From assembly GCA_030429455.1 (NCBI GenBank), contig JAUIFC010000002.1, positions 1 to 64,000 on the forward strand: a stretch of DNA of 64,000 nt. The letters are read 5' to 3'. Shown in pieces: positions 37,744-45,385 of the stretch. The notes beneath the pieces are model-generated. The model worked only from the letters and a program-made list of their open reading frames with translations, did not search any database and was not told the origin of the DNA. Source of the stretch: Bacteroidia bacterium. Its GTDB lineage: Bacteria; Bacteroidota; Bacteroidia; Flavobacteriales; Flavobacteriaceae. The position numbers were made by a program, and so were the translations under genes. Within the stretch, counting starts at the first letter, position 1; each line of letters begins with the position of its first letter.

Positions 37744-39240
37744 ATGTCAGAAAAATATATTTTAGCATTAGATCAGGGAACCACTTCTTCACGATCTATC
37801 CTTTTTGATAAGTCAGGTGAAATTGTCGCTATGTCACAAAAAGACTTTGAACAAATTTTTCCAGATCAAGCTTGTGTCGAACACGACCCCATGGAGATTT
37901 GGTCTTCTCAATGGTTTACCATGTTGGATGTCGTCAAAAAAGCAACTATAAATCCCGAACAGATTTCAGCAATTGGAATTACCAATCAGAGGGAAACAGC
38001 CATTGTTTGGGATAGAAAAACTGGAGAACCTGTCTACAATGCCATCGTTTGGCAAGATAGAAGAACTGCCAACTATTGCGATCAACTTAAAGATGAAGGT
38101 TATATTGAAGTGATTCAAAACAAAACAGGTTTGGTTTTAGACGCTTATTTCTCTGCGACAAAAGTCAAATGGATATTAGATCATGTCGAAGGCGCAAGAG
38201 CCAAGGCAGATAAAGGTGAATTGTGCTTTGGTACAGTCGATACGTGGTTAATATGGCAGTTGACTAAAGGAAATACCTTCATAACAGATCCAAGTAACGC
38301 CAGTAGGACTTTGCTTTTCAACATAAATACCATGTCTTGGGATCAGGAATTGTTGGATTTGTTTGATATTCCAAGTTCAATGTTGCCAGAAGTAAGAGAA
38401 AACAGCGAGGTGTATGCCGCGTTGGATTTTTCAATTTTAAAAGCAAATATTCCAATTGCTGGTATGGCAGGAGATCAGCAAGCTGCCTTGTTTGGACAAT
38501 TGTGTACATCAAAAGGCATGCTGAAAAATACATATGGAACGGGTTGCTTTTTATTAATGAATACAGGAGAGGAGCCAGTTTTTTCAAAAACTAATCTGTT
38601 GACAACGGTAGCTTGGAAAATAAATGGGGAAGTGAACTATGCTTTGGAAGGCAGTGTTTTTGTTGGTGGTGCTTCAGTGCAATGGTTAAGGGATGGACTT
38701 CAAATGATTAAAGATTCTAAAGAAGTAGAAGATTTAGCAAATTCTGTTGAAGACAATGGAGGCGTTTATTTTGTTCCAGCATTGACTGGTTTAGGTGCGC
38801 CACATTGGGATGCGTATGCAAGGGGTGGAATATTAGGAATTACCAGAGGTACGAACAAAGGTCATATCGCACGTGCAACATTGGAAGGCATTGCTTATCA
38901 AGTTTACGACATTGCAAAAGCTATGGAAGAAGATGCCTCTTGTGACTGCAAAGAGTTGAGGGTAGATGGTGGTGCATCTGCTAATGATCTGTTGATGCAA
39001 TTTCAGTCAGATATTTTTGGTTTTGATGTCGTGAGACCTCAAGTTCAGGAAACAACCGCCTTGGGCGTTGCATATTTGGCTGGCTTAGCTGTTGGCTTTT
39101 GGAATTCAATTGACGACCTCCAATCGCAATGGTCCATCGGTAAACGCTTTTCTCCTCTAAAACAAGAAGAAGAAACAAAAGCCCAGCTTTCCAAATGGCA
39201 TAAGGCTGTTTCCAGAGTGAGAAACTGGGCGAAAGACTAA
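37744..39240 (+). CDS. glpK: Glycerol kinase
   Basis: Phosphorylates glycerol to glycerol-3-phosphate. The 498-aa FGGY-family kinase has the ATP-binding opening [16 protein letters not shown], the glycerol-contact segment [46 protein letters not shown], and the C-terminal [17 protein letters not shown]. It is co-transcribed with glpD. No glycerol facilitator (glpF) follows, which is the usual third gene of this locus. Confidence 0.97.
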   Translation: MSEKYILALDQGTTSSRSILFDKSGEIVAMSQKDFEQIFPDQACVEHDPMEIWSSQWFTMLDVVKKATINPEQISAIGITNQRETAIVWDRKTGEPVYNAIVWQDRRTANYCDQLKDEGYIEVIQNKTGLVLDAYFSATKVKWILDHVEGARAKADKGELCFGTVDTWLIWQLTKGNTFITDPSNASRTLLFNINTMSWDQELLDLFDIPSSMLPEVRENSEVYAALDFSILKANIPIAGMAGDQQAALFGQLCTSKGMLKNTYGTGCFLLMNTGEEPVFSKTNLLTTVAWKINGEVNYALEGSVFVGGASVQWLRDGLQMIKDSKEVEDLANSVEDNGGVYFVPALTGLGAPHWDAYARGGILGITRGTNKGHIARATLEGIAYQVYDIAKAMEEDASCDCKELRVDGGASANDLLMQFQSDIFGFDVVRPQVQETTALGVAYLAGLAVGFWNSIDDLQSQWSIGKRFSPLKQEEETKAQLSKWHKAVSRVRNWAKD

Positions 39241-39299
39241 GTCTGCCGAATTCTACTGAGGCTAATTACTTTTAAGGTAACAATCAGGTTTTGATTACT

Positions 39300-39818
39300 T
39301 TATCGAGTTGGAGGATATTCTTCTAAAATGCTTAAAATCAATTCATTAATAAAAGTTTCTCGTTCAGTTGGGTTTTTTGTGTCCTTCATGCGGGATTCGA
39401 CAACACCTTGCCAAAACAATTCTTTGGTAAGTGCGTCTACAAATTCAACAGTCAAAGCAATCATTTCTTTTTCAGTTCGAAGAGGAATACCACCTGAAAC
39501 ACCACCACCAACGCTGCCACCACCTGTACTTAAACCTACACCAATGCTATTTTCGGTTTCGACAGTGTACACTTCCGCATAAAAGTTGATGCTAAAATCT
39601 GGAATGGTCTTTTTAGTGATACTTTTTTTAGCTAAAATACTTTCCAAGGCATTTTTTATTCTTTTTTCATCCAGTTGTGATAAGCAGGTTTTGTCATTTA
39701 GAAAGTAATCGAAACTAGCGTATTTCGAAAAATCTATTTCATTATCATAGTCTGTATAAACTTTTGCTGAAGAACATGACAATACTATAAAGATGAAAAA
39801 AAGATAAAAAAATCTCAT
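39300..39818 (-). CDS. DUF4136 lipoprotein
   Basis: A 172-aa protein with a lipoprotein signal (FIVLSCSS, lipidated Cys near residue 15). The mature part follows the DUF4136 pattern: VYTDYDNEIDFSKYASFDY, a central ALESILAKK helix, the glycine-rich loop GVGLSTGGGSVGGGVSGG, and LFWQGVVESRM with ERETFINELI near the end. Envelope-located; function unknown. It converges with glpK across 59 bases without a clear terminator. Confidence 0.85.
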   Translation of the reverse strand: MRFFYLFFIFIVLSCSSAKVYTDYDNEIDFSKYASFDYFLNDKTCLSQLDEKRIKNALESILAKKSITKKTIPDFSINFYAEVYTVETENSIGVGLSTGGGSVGGGVSGGIPLRTEKEMIALTVEFVDALTKELFWQGVVESRMKDTKNPTERETFINELILSILEEYPPTR

Positions 39819-39827
39819 TTTTTATTT

Positions 39828-39835
39828 CAAATTTA
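39828..39835 (-). promoter_or_regulatory. Putative -7 box for DUF4136 gene
   Basis: CAAATTTA on plus reads TAAATTTG on minus, nine bases before the ATG at 39818. Confidence 0.45.
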
Positions 39836-39894
39836 AACTTTAATTCAGAAGAAATCTAATTTTGAAGTCGTTATAATTGTTAAATATTTAAGAG

Positions 39895-40593
39895 TTGAAT
39901 GTTTTTGGAATCGATGCTTGTAAAATGGGCTGGTGTGTTATCGGTCGGATAAACAATTCGATGGTGTGGGGTTGTGTTGAAAATATTCAACAAATTGTAA
40001 ATGCTTATCCAACTGTTGAAAGGATTCTTATCGACATACCAATAGGGTTGTATTCAGGAAATTTTACAAGAACTGTAGATCAAAAAGCCAGAACTTACCT
40101 AGAAAAACGAAAATCCAGTCTGTTTTCACCGCCTTGTCGAAAAGCAGTGTATGCCTCAAATTATAAGGAAGCCTTAGAACTGAATAGAAAAATGACAGGC
40201 AAAGGTATTTCTGTGCAAGCCTACAATATCAGTTCAAAAATTAAGGAAATAGACAAATGGTTAGATGTCAAACCTAATCATATTGAAGTATTAGAAGCTC
40301 ATCCGGAATTATGTTTTAAAAGTTTAAACAGCAATATTGATTTGGATTTTTCTAAACATACTAAAGAAGGAATTGAACTACGACAACAAGTGCTTTTTAG
40401 GCATCAAGAAGAATTAAAATCAGTCTTCCAAAATTTGATGAAATCTTATAAACGAAGCCAAGTCAAAGCTGACGATATCTTGGATGCTATGGCGCTTTAT
40501 GTGATTAATAAGAATTCAGAGAAATTAAAAATCATTTCTGATAAAAACAGCATTGATGAAACCGGTAAAAAAGTGGGTATTGTCTTCGGTTAA
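39895..40593 (+). CDS. DUF429 (predicted RNase H-like) protein
   Basis: A 232-aa protein starting MNVFGIDACKMGWCVI, with ILIDIPIGLY and a C-terminal DDILDAMALYVI, giving the D...D...DD acidic pattern of the DUF429 family, which is predicted to have an RNase H-like fold. The start is TTG at 39895; the first in-frame ATG lies inside the first strand. Activity is unproven in the family as far as I know. It stands alone with repeat-rich DNA downstream. Confidence 0.8.
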   Translation: MNVFGIDACKMGWCVIGRINNSMVWGCVENIQQIVNAYPTVERILIDIPIGLYSGNFTRTVDQKARTYLEKRKSSLFSPPCRKAVYASNYKEALELNRKMTGKGISVQAYNISSKIKEIDKWLDVKPNHIEVLEAHPELCFKSLNSNIDLDFSKHTKEGIELRQQVLFRHQEELKSVFQNLMKSYKRSQVKADDILDAMALYVINKNSEKLKIISDKNSIDETGKKVGIVFG

Positions 40594-40618
40594 CCGTCAT
40601 GACGGCGTCATTATTAGT

Positions 40619-40739
40619 GGGTAGAGGGTAGTCTTAGTGTGCTCTGCGTGTAAAATCTTAGCGACCTTCGCGTGAAAATTTTCAACATTAAGAAATTAAG
40701 AAAATTAAGTCAGTAGAGGGTAGTTAGTAGAGGGTAGAC
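40619..40739 (+). repeat. GTAGAGGGTAGT repeats
   Basis: Three nearly identical units at about 40619-40632, 40713-40723 and 40727-40738 read GTAGAGGGTAG; the reverse complement ACTACCCTCTA occurs at about 41976-41987. Confidence 0.75.
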
Positions 40740-40784
40740 TTTGTTTGCCTTGCGTAAACCCTTGCGGCTCTTGCGGTTAAATCA
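40636..40784 (+). repeat. GCG-rich phrase repeats, copies 1 and 2
   Basis: Segments at 40636-40682 and 40741-40784 share the phrase pattern of CTTGCG/CTTCGCGTGAAA/TTGCGGTTAAA. Relatives lie at 41680-41769 (inverted) and 48429-48513. Confidence 0.65.
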
Positions 40785-40796
40785 TAACCACTACTC

Positions 40797-40814
40797 TCAT
40801 AACCCCATAAACTT
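40797..40814 (+). repeat. CTCATAACCCCATAAACT repeat, intergenic copy
   Basis: Eighteen bases identical to 10157-10174, where the same sequence forms the end of hisA. Confidence 0.85.
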
Positions 40815-40837
40815 CATCACCTCATATCCTCAAACAA

Positions 40838-41563
40838 TCACTTATACCTATGCCATTTTTCCATCATATCTTCGCCTTTTGTGGTTTTGCCCGTGTGAAG
40901 CCACAGACCTTTGTCAAAGGTTCTTTTGAATTCTAAAGATTTTCCTACATTGCTTTGGTCTTTTGAGAAAAACTCTACATTTTCGATATAATCCTTGCTG
41001 CTACCAGACCAACTTCCGCCACTGGAACCAACAAATTGCCCTGTTTCGCTATTTAGTGCTAAAACTTGATAACGGCTGTTGGTAATCATTTTCAAAGTTT
41101 TACGAGGTCTGTATTCTATGGTTCGCCATTCTGCATCTCCTTCATCTTTCTTTTTGTGGATACGCCAGCAAAACGCCATCTCGTAATTGTCAGCTTCATC
41201 AAATTTTACCCACTTTTCTTTATCACCAGTAATTAAGTTGGTAAGCGTCAATTGTTTATTGTCCAATACATTTAAGTATTCCCTGGTTGTTCCAGAATGT
41301 TTAGGTTCGTTAGAGTCTATGTCCAAATGTTCCTTGTAACTGAAATTATTTAAGGTGTATGTGCCGCCTTTAGCTTCCATAAATTGACCACTGTCTTTTT
41401 CATAAGCCGCATAAGTGAAATAAGAATTGCTATATAATTTAATAGCTTCGTACTCGACGGGCTTTCCATTTTTTTCAACTAAACGCCACGCGCCATTGAG
41501 AATTTGAGCGTTAGTCCCGAAACCTAAAACTAGACTAAAAATTAAAGCAAAATAGAATTTCAT
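40838..41563 (-). CDS. Secreted protein with two lipocalin-like halves
   Basis: A 241-aa protein with a signal peptide (MKFYFALIFSLVLGFGTNAQ). Two halves look related: LNGAWRLVEKNGKP, SNSYFTYAAYEKDSGQFM and GGTYTLNN in the first; AEWRTIEYRPRKTLKMI, NSRYQVLALNSETGQFVG and GGSWSGSSKDY in the second. Each would be a small lipocalin-like barrel, binding an unknown ligand in the periplasm. No operon partners; bounded on both sides by repeat-rich intergenic DNA. Confidence 0.75.
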   Translation of the reverse strand: MKFYFALIFSLVLGFGTNAQILNGAWRLVEKNGKPVEYEAIKLYSNSYFTYAAYEKDSGQFMEAKGGTYTLNNFSYKEHLDIDSNEPKHSGTTREYLNVLDNKQLTLTNLITGDKEKWVKFDEADNYEMAFCWRIHKKKDEGDAEWRTIEYRPRKTLKMITNSRYQVLALNSETGQFVGSSGGSWSGSSKDYIENVEFFSKDQSNVGKSLEFKRTFDKGLWLHTGKTTKGEDMMEKWHRYK

Positions 41564-41679
41564 AGCAAGTGGGTTTACTACAAAAATGAAAAATACATCT
41601 CTATGAAACGTCTCTTTTATACAAAATTTAATGAAAATGCTTTGGTTTTTTAATACTTAATGCCTTATGTTGAAATCTC

Positions 41680-41769
41680 TCGCAAAGCCGCCAAGGCGCT
41701 AAGCTCTATTGTTATGTAGAGTTCCACGCGAAGCACACAAAGATTTATACGCAAAGGGACACAAAGTTT
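41680..41769 (-). repeat. GCAAAG phrase repeats, inverted copy
   Basis: CGCAAAGCCGCCAAGGCGC and later ACGCAAAGGGACACAAAG read in the opposite sense to the copies at 40636-40784. Confidence 0.65.
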
Positions 41770-41804
41770 AATGTACCTTAAATTCTTAATGTTTATGTTT
41801 TAAG

Positions 41805-42008
41805 TACGAAGTATTTAGCATGAAGTATTTAGTGATTAGTGGCTAGTGTTCAGTATGAGCTCTTGAATTTGGTTGACATGATTTTACTAAATACTAATTA
41901 CTCAGTACTTTCAAACAGCTAAAGACTAAAGACTCGACACTAAAGACATCCTGTCAAATATCTAAACACTAACGACTACCCTCTAAAGACTACCAGACTA
42001 CCAACTGC
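41805..42008. repeat. ACTA-phrase repeat tract
   Basis: About 200 bases made of imperfect words such as AAGTATTTAG, ACTAAAGACT, CTAAACACTAACGACTACC and ACTACCAGACTACC. The GAAGTATTTAGC words near 41815 and 41825 can pair with CTAAATACT near 41888, so part of the tract is an inverted repeat. Confidence 0.65.
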
Positions 42009-42011
42009 CAC

Positions 42012-43007
42012 CTACACCATAAACTCCGTTTCTGGAAAAACTTCTTTTATTTCACTCATTGTGTCGTAAATCTCGACAAGGTTTTCAGAATTTACAAGTG
42101 TTTTGCGGTAGGGTTTAAAATTGGGTATACCTCTAAAGTAGTTCGTATAATGTCGTCGTGTTTCGAGGATGCCGAGGCGTTCGCCTTTCCAGTCAACAGA
42201 CATTTGCAAGTGCCTTTTGGCCACTTCGACGCGTTCCGTCAATGTTGGTGGAGCAAGATGTTTTCCTGTCCCAAAAAAGTGTTTCACTTCTCTAAAAAAC
42301 CAAGGATAACCTATGCTGGCACGACCAATCATGGCACCATCTAAGCCGTATTTGTCTCGCATTTCCACAGCTCGTTCAGGTGTATTTACATCGCCATTGC
42401 CAAATACAGGAATATGCATGCGTGGATTGTTTTTTACCTCGGCGATAGGTCTCCAATCCGCAGAGCCTTTATACATCTGAGCGCGAGTTCGGCCATGAAT
42501 GGAGATCGCTTTGCAACCAACATCCTGTAATCTTTCAGCAACTTCTACAATGTGGATGGAATCATGGTCCCAACCCAATCTGGTTTTGACAGTTATGGGC
42601 AATTTGGTATGTTTTGCCATGGCTTCAGTGAGCGAAACCATCAAGTCGATGTCTTTAAGAATACCTGCTCCAGCACCTTTGGAAACAACTTTTTTGACAG
42701 GGCAGCCAAAGTTGATGTCAATAATATCGGGCTTGGTTTGTTCGACAATTTCCACAGATTTGAGCATGGCATCGAGATTGGCACCAAATATTTGAATGCC
42801 GACAGGTCTTTCTTTTTCGTAAATATCCAGCTTAATGACACTTTTGGCGGCATCCCTGATCAATCCTTCAGAAGAGATAAACTCCGTATAAACCACATCT
42901 GCGCCTTGCTCTTTGCATAAGGCTCGAAATGGTGGGTCACTCACATCTTCCATTGGAGCAAGCAGCAGTGGAAAGTCGTTTAATTCTATATCGCCAATTT
43001 TTACCAT
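42012..43007 (-). CDS. dusB: tRNA-dihydrouridine synthase (DusB/NifR3 type)
   Basis: FMN enzyme that reduces uridine to dihydrouridine in tRNA. The 331-aa TIM barrel has LLAPMEDVSDPPFRALC, the catalytic cysteine in DINFGCPVKKVVSKGAGA, TVKTRLGWD, ISIHGRTRAQMYKGSADW and GADVVYTEF. The C-terminal helical domain starts near TERVEVAKRHLQM. A TAATTTTG box on the minus strand ends four bases before the ATG, so the mRNA may be leaderless. Confidence 0.94.
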   Translation of the reverse strand: MVKIGDIELNDFPLLLAPMEDVSDPPFRALCKEQGADVVYTEFISSEGLIRDAAKSVIKLDIYEKERPVGIQIFGANLDAMLKSVEIVEQTKPDIIDINFGCPVKKVVSKGAGAGILKDIDLMVSLTEAMAKHTKLPITVKTRLGWDHDSIHIVEVAERLQDVGCKAISIHGRTRAQMYKGSADWRPIAEVKNNPRMHIPVFGNGDVNTPERAVEMRDKYGLDGAMIGRASIGYPWFFREVKHFFGTGKHLAPPTLTERVEVAKRHLQMSVDWKGERLGILETRRHYTNYFRGIPNFKPYRKTLVNSENLVEIYDTMSEIKEVFPETEFMV

Positions 43008-43011
43008 GTGG

Positions 43012-43019
43012 CAAAATTA
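43012..43019 (-). promoter_or_regulatory. Putative -7 box for dusB
   Basis: CAAAATTA on plus reads TAATTTTG on minus and lies four bases before the ATG at 43007. Confidence 0.45.
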
Positions 43020-43046
43020 AGTTTTAAATCACAAATACCAAAAGCA

Positions 43047-43910
43047 CTAAAATACCCGCACGATATTAAATCCAAAGAATATTTCTGCATCGCCCCAATC
43101 ACCTCTGGCATTGCTGATAAATCCAGGTTCGTTGGTGGATTGTGCATTGGAAAACAACAACTGAAAGACATGACCACCAGTTTCGATATCAATGCCAATG
43201 GTTAAGGGATTGTTGTAAATAGAGTTGCTTTCTCGGCTAAAGTTGTACACATAATCGGCATTTAAGCTGATGCGTTTACTTAATTTATATCGGCCACCAG
43301 CACCAAGCGCGAACTGGTTATGATTTGCAGATCCCGTTGCTCGTACATCTTGAAAGTTTTCCCTCACATACGTCGGTGCTACAAGAAATGAAAATTTATC
43401 AGAAAATCGTCTTGAAATCAACAGCTGATGGGCAAAACTCCAACGGTCAGCAGGCTCTAATGCTGGAAAAAAGTCTTCATCCAGTTCGGCATTAATGTTG
43501 GCAATATGATAGCCCACAATATTAAACCCGAAATTTTCATTTTGTTTGGCGATGCTATATTTTACCGAACTTGCATAGGTTTGTCGCCATGATTCTCGGC
43601 TAATACTGAATTGAATACCATCAAAAAAGCTATAGACCAATTGAATCCTCGTATTGGCCTCGTCTAATCCAAAAAAGGTTTCAAACCCATTGGTAATGTC
43701 TCCAAACCTATGTGACACATACAAGTAAAAATCGCCTTTTTCAGCAATTTTAGTGGATTGTAAATTGGCAATGCGCATGGCTTTGAAGGCAGGAAGTTGG
43801 TACGATGCCGTATCTTTTGCTTCACTTTCTAATTCGTCTAACAAATCATCTTGACTGTAACTCAAATTTTGAAATAAAATGAAAACAAGTAATGGTATAA
43901 TTTTTTTCAT
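43047..43910 (-). CDS. DUF5777 family outer-membrane beta-barrel protein
   Basis: A 287-aa protein with a signal peptide (MKKIIPLLVFILFQNLSYSQ) and alternating strands with DFYLYVSHRFGDITNGFETF, FSISRESWRQTY, FSFLVAPTYVRENF and a final FFGFNIVRVF ending in an aromatic residue. It is the last gene of a four-gene operon (cytochrome c, YceI, OB-fold, barrel) and is six bases from the OB-fold gene. The role is unknown; the neighbours suggest respiration or small-molecule handling at the outer membrane. Confidence 0.85.
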   Translation of the reverse strand: MKKIIPLLVFILFQNLSYSQDDLLDELESEAKDTASYQLPAFKAMRIANLQSTKIAEKGDFYLYVSHRFGDITNGFETFFGLDEANTRIQLVYSFFDGIQFSISRESWRQTYASSVKYSIAKQNENFGFNIVGYHIANINAELDEDFFPALEPADRWSFAHQLLISRRFSDKFSFLVAPTYVRENFQDVRATGSANHNQFALGAGGRYKLSKRISLNADYVYNFSRESNSIYNNPLTIGIDIETGGHVFQLLFSNAQSTNEPGFISNARGDWGDAEIFFGFNIVRVF

Positions 43911-43916
43911 AAGGTT

Positions 43917-44300
43917 TTAGTTTAAAATAATACACTGGTCCAATTTGAGTTCTTCTAAAAGGTCGTCATAGCCAATGATTCGGCCTTTTAGGGTCACTTT
44001 AAGCTTGTTGGTTGGAATCTCGGTGTTGGATTTAAATTGGCAATAGGTGTTTTCATTCAGGCTAAGGCCAGCTGCGTCAGTAGAGGTGACTGTGCCGGAA
44101 ATAACGACCACCTTATCTTGCCATTCTGATGGATTGCTTTTTACTTTTTCAAAAATAGCCGTTGCTTCACTTGTCATGGCAACCTCTCTATCTTCAATTG
44201 TAGCGGGTGGCTTCATGACATATTCATAAAACACAACACCAACGGCAGCTGTAAATAAAAGTATGGCAATGGCAAGTTTACTTTTTTTCGATAAGTTCAT
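43917..44300 (-). CDS. Membrane-anchored OB-fold (tRNA_anti-like) protein
   Basis: A 127-aa protein with an N-terminal membrane anchor (LAIAILLFTAAVGVVFYEYV) and an OB-fold-type domain (VVVISGTVTSTDAAGLSL, YCQFKSN, VTLKGRIIGYDDLL). The anchor places the domain in the periplasm, which fits ligand or protein binding better than tRNA binding. It overlaps the YceI gene by 23 bases, so translation is coupled. Confidence 0.8.
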   Translation of the reverse strand: MNLSKKSKLAIAILLFTAAVGVVFYEYVMKPPATIEDREVAMTSEATAIFEKVKSNPSEWQDKVVVISGTVTSTDAAGLSLNENTYCQFKSNTEIPTNKLKVTLKGRIIGYDDLLEELKLDQCIILN

Positions 44301-44820
44301 AACGTAAGGAAATGGTGATGGTTTCAGAGATTTTTTCGCTGACGATACTAGGGATTTTTATGTCAAAATCTTGCGGACTCACAGTAAATTCTGATTCTAA
44401 AAGAAGTTTATCCGCCTTTTTTGTCAAACGTGCTTGAGTTGAAATGGCTTTGGATTTTCCTTTAATGTTCAATTCGCCTTGGAGTGGATAGGTTTCAGTT
44501 GAAGACAAAGCCGACCATTGAAAATTTTCCAATGCTCCTTTAAATGTGGCTTTAGGAAATTTATCCGCATCCATGTAATTTTCATTAAAATGTTCCCGCA
44601 TCAAGGCTACTCTAAAGTTGAAGGCTTTAATGAACAACAAACCCGCAATTTCTCCATTGTCCACATTGAGTAAAACCGTGGTGCTGTTGTTTTGCGCTTC
44701 AACGGGTTCGAAGGCTTCGACCGAGGCTTTGAACTCGGTAAAGCCTGTTTTGGTAAAGTATTTTTGCGCACTCAGTTTAGCAAAACAACATAAACTGAGG
44801 AAGGTGATGAAAAGCTTCAT
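44278..44820 (-). CDS. YceI-family periplasmic lipid-binding protein
   Basis: A 180-aa protein with a signal peptide (MKLFITFLSLCCFAKLSAQ) and a YceI lipocalin-like barrel: FTEFKASVEAFEPVEAQNN, FMREHFNENYMDADKFP-like segment (read as VALMREHFNENYMDADKFP), KATFKGALENF and GELNIKGKSKAI. YceI proteins bind polyisoprenoids or similar amphipathic molecules. It overlaps the cytochrome gene by four bases and the OB-fold gene by 23, the middle of a tightly coupled operon. Confidence 0.92.
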   Translation of the reverse strand: MKLFITFLSLCCFAKLSAQKYFTKTGFTEFKASVEAFEPVEAQNNSTTVLLNVDNGEIAGLLFIKAFNFRVALMREHFNENYMDADKFPKATFKGALENFQWSALSSTETYPLQGELNIKGKSKAISTQARLTKKADKLLLESEFTVSPQDFDIKIPSIVSEKISETITISLRYELIEKK

Positions 44821-45173
44821 TCGTCGTCGTTTTCTGGAAAACCATCTTCAACCCACTTGTCGAACAATTCGCGATCTGCCAAAGGCATCAACCCGCTTTG
44901 TGGCATAGGGTTGTTCACGTCGTTTATCCGTAAGATCAAATTCCCATTTTCTGTAGAGTTGCGCACCAAATCGTAAGTGGACAAATTTAAACCGCCGCTA
45001 GCGGCTGATGCACTATGGCAGTTGATGCAAAAATTATCAACCACAGCTTTGATATCTGGATTATAGGATACGGTCTCAACAATAGGCGCTGTATCTTCGT
45101 CTTCGATTACCGCTTCCGAGCAACTCCACATCCCAAATAGGATAAAAGCAATACATACATGTTTCAATGGCAT
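44817..45173 (-). CDS. Lipoprotein c-type cytochrome domain protein
   Basis: A protein of 118 aa from the ATG at 45173; an in-frame TTG three codons earlier is less likely. It has a lipoprotein signal (FILFGMWSC, Cys18) and one haem motif CINCH (C49, C52, H53), followed by SAASGGLNLSTYDLV and DVNNPMPQSGLMPL, which supplies methionines for the distal ligand. It is expected to carry electrons in the periplasm and is the first gene of the four-gene operon. Confidence 0.85.
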   Translation of the reverse strand: MPLKHVCIAFILFGMWSCSEAVIEDEDTAPIVETVSYNPDIKAVVDNFCINCHSASAASGGLNLSTYDLVRNSTENGNLILRINDVNNPMPQSGLMPLADRELFDKWVEDGFPENDDE

Positions 45174-45303
45174 AACAGTCAAGGGTTTAAAAAATTGAAT
45201 TTAAAACTAATGAAATACAAATAAAATGAGTTTGACTATGGGATTTTATTAACACGAAAACGATTTAGTACGGAGTATTAACGTTTTATTTTGATTAAAT
45301 TTA

Positions 45304-45311
45304 TATTTTTG
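45304..45311 (+). promoter_or_regulatory. Putative -7 box for T9SS gene
   Basis: TATTTTTG matches TAnnTTTG and leaves a leader of about 70 bases before the ATG at 45386. Confidence 0.45.
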
Positions 45312-45385
45312 AAATACTGTAAAGACACCTACGAAAAGGATTTCGATGATTCATAAAAAAACTTAAACAAACTAAATATGAAATT

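Larger units (their letters stand above)
41564..42011. other. 448-base gene-free region packed with repeats
   Basis: No credible open frame. It holds inverted GCAAAG phrase repeats (41680-41769) and a run of CTA/ACT-rich octamer-like repeats (41805-42008). Confidence 0.75.

Noticed and set aside
41805-42008. Possible CRISPR-like array
   Set aside because: The words vary in length and spacing, spacers are absent, and no cas gene is near.
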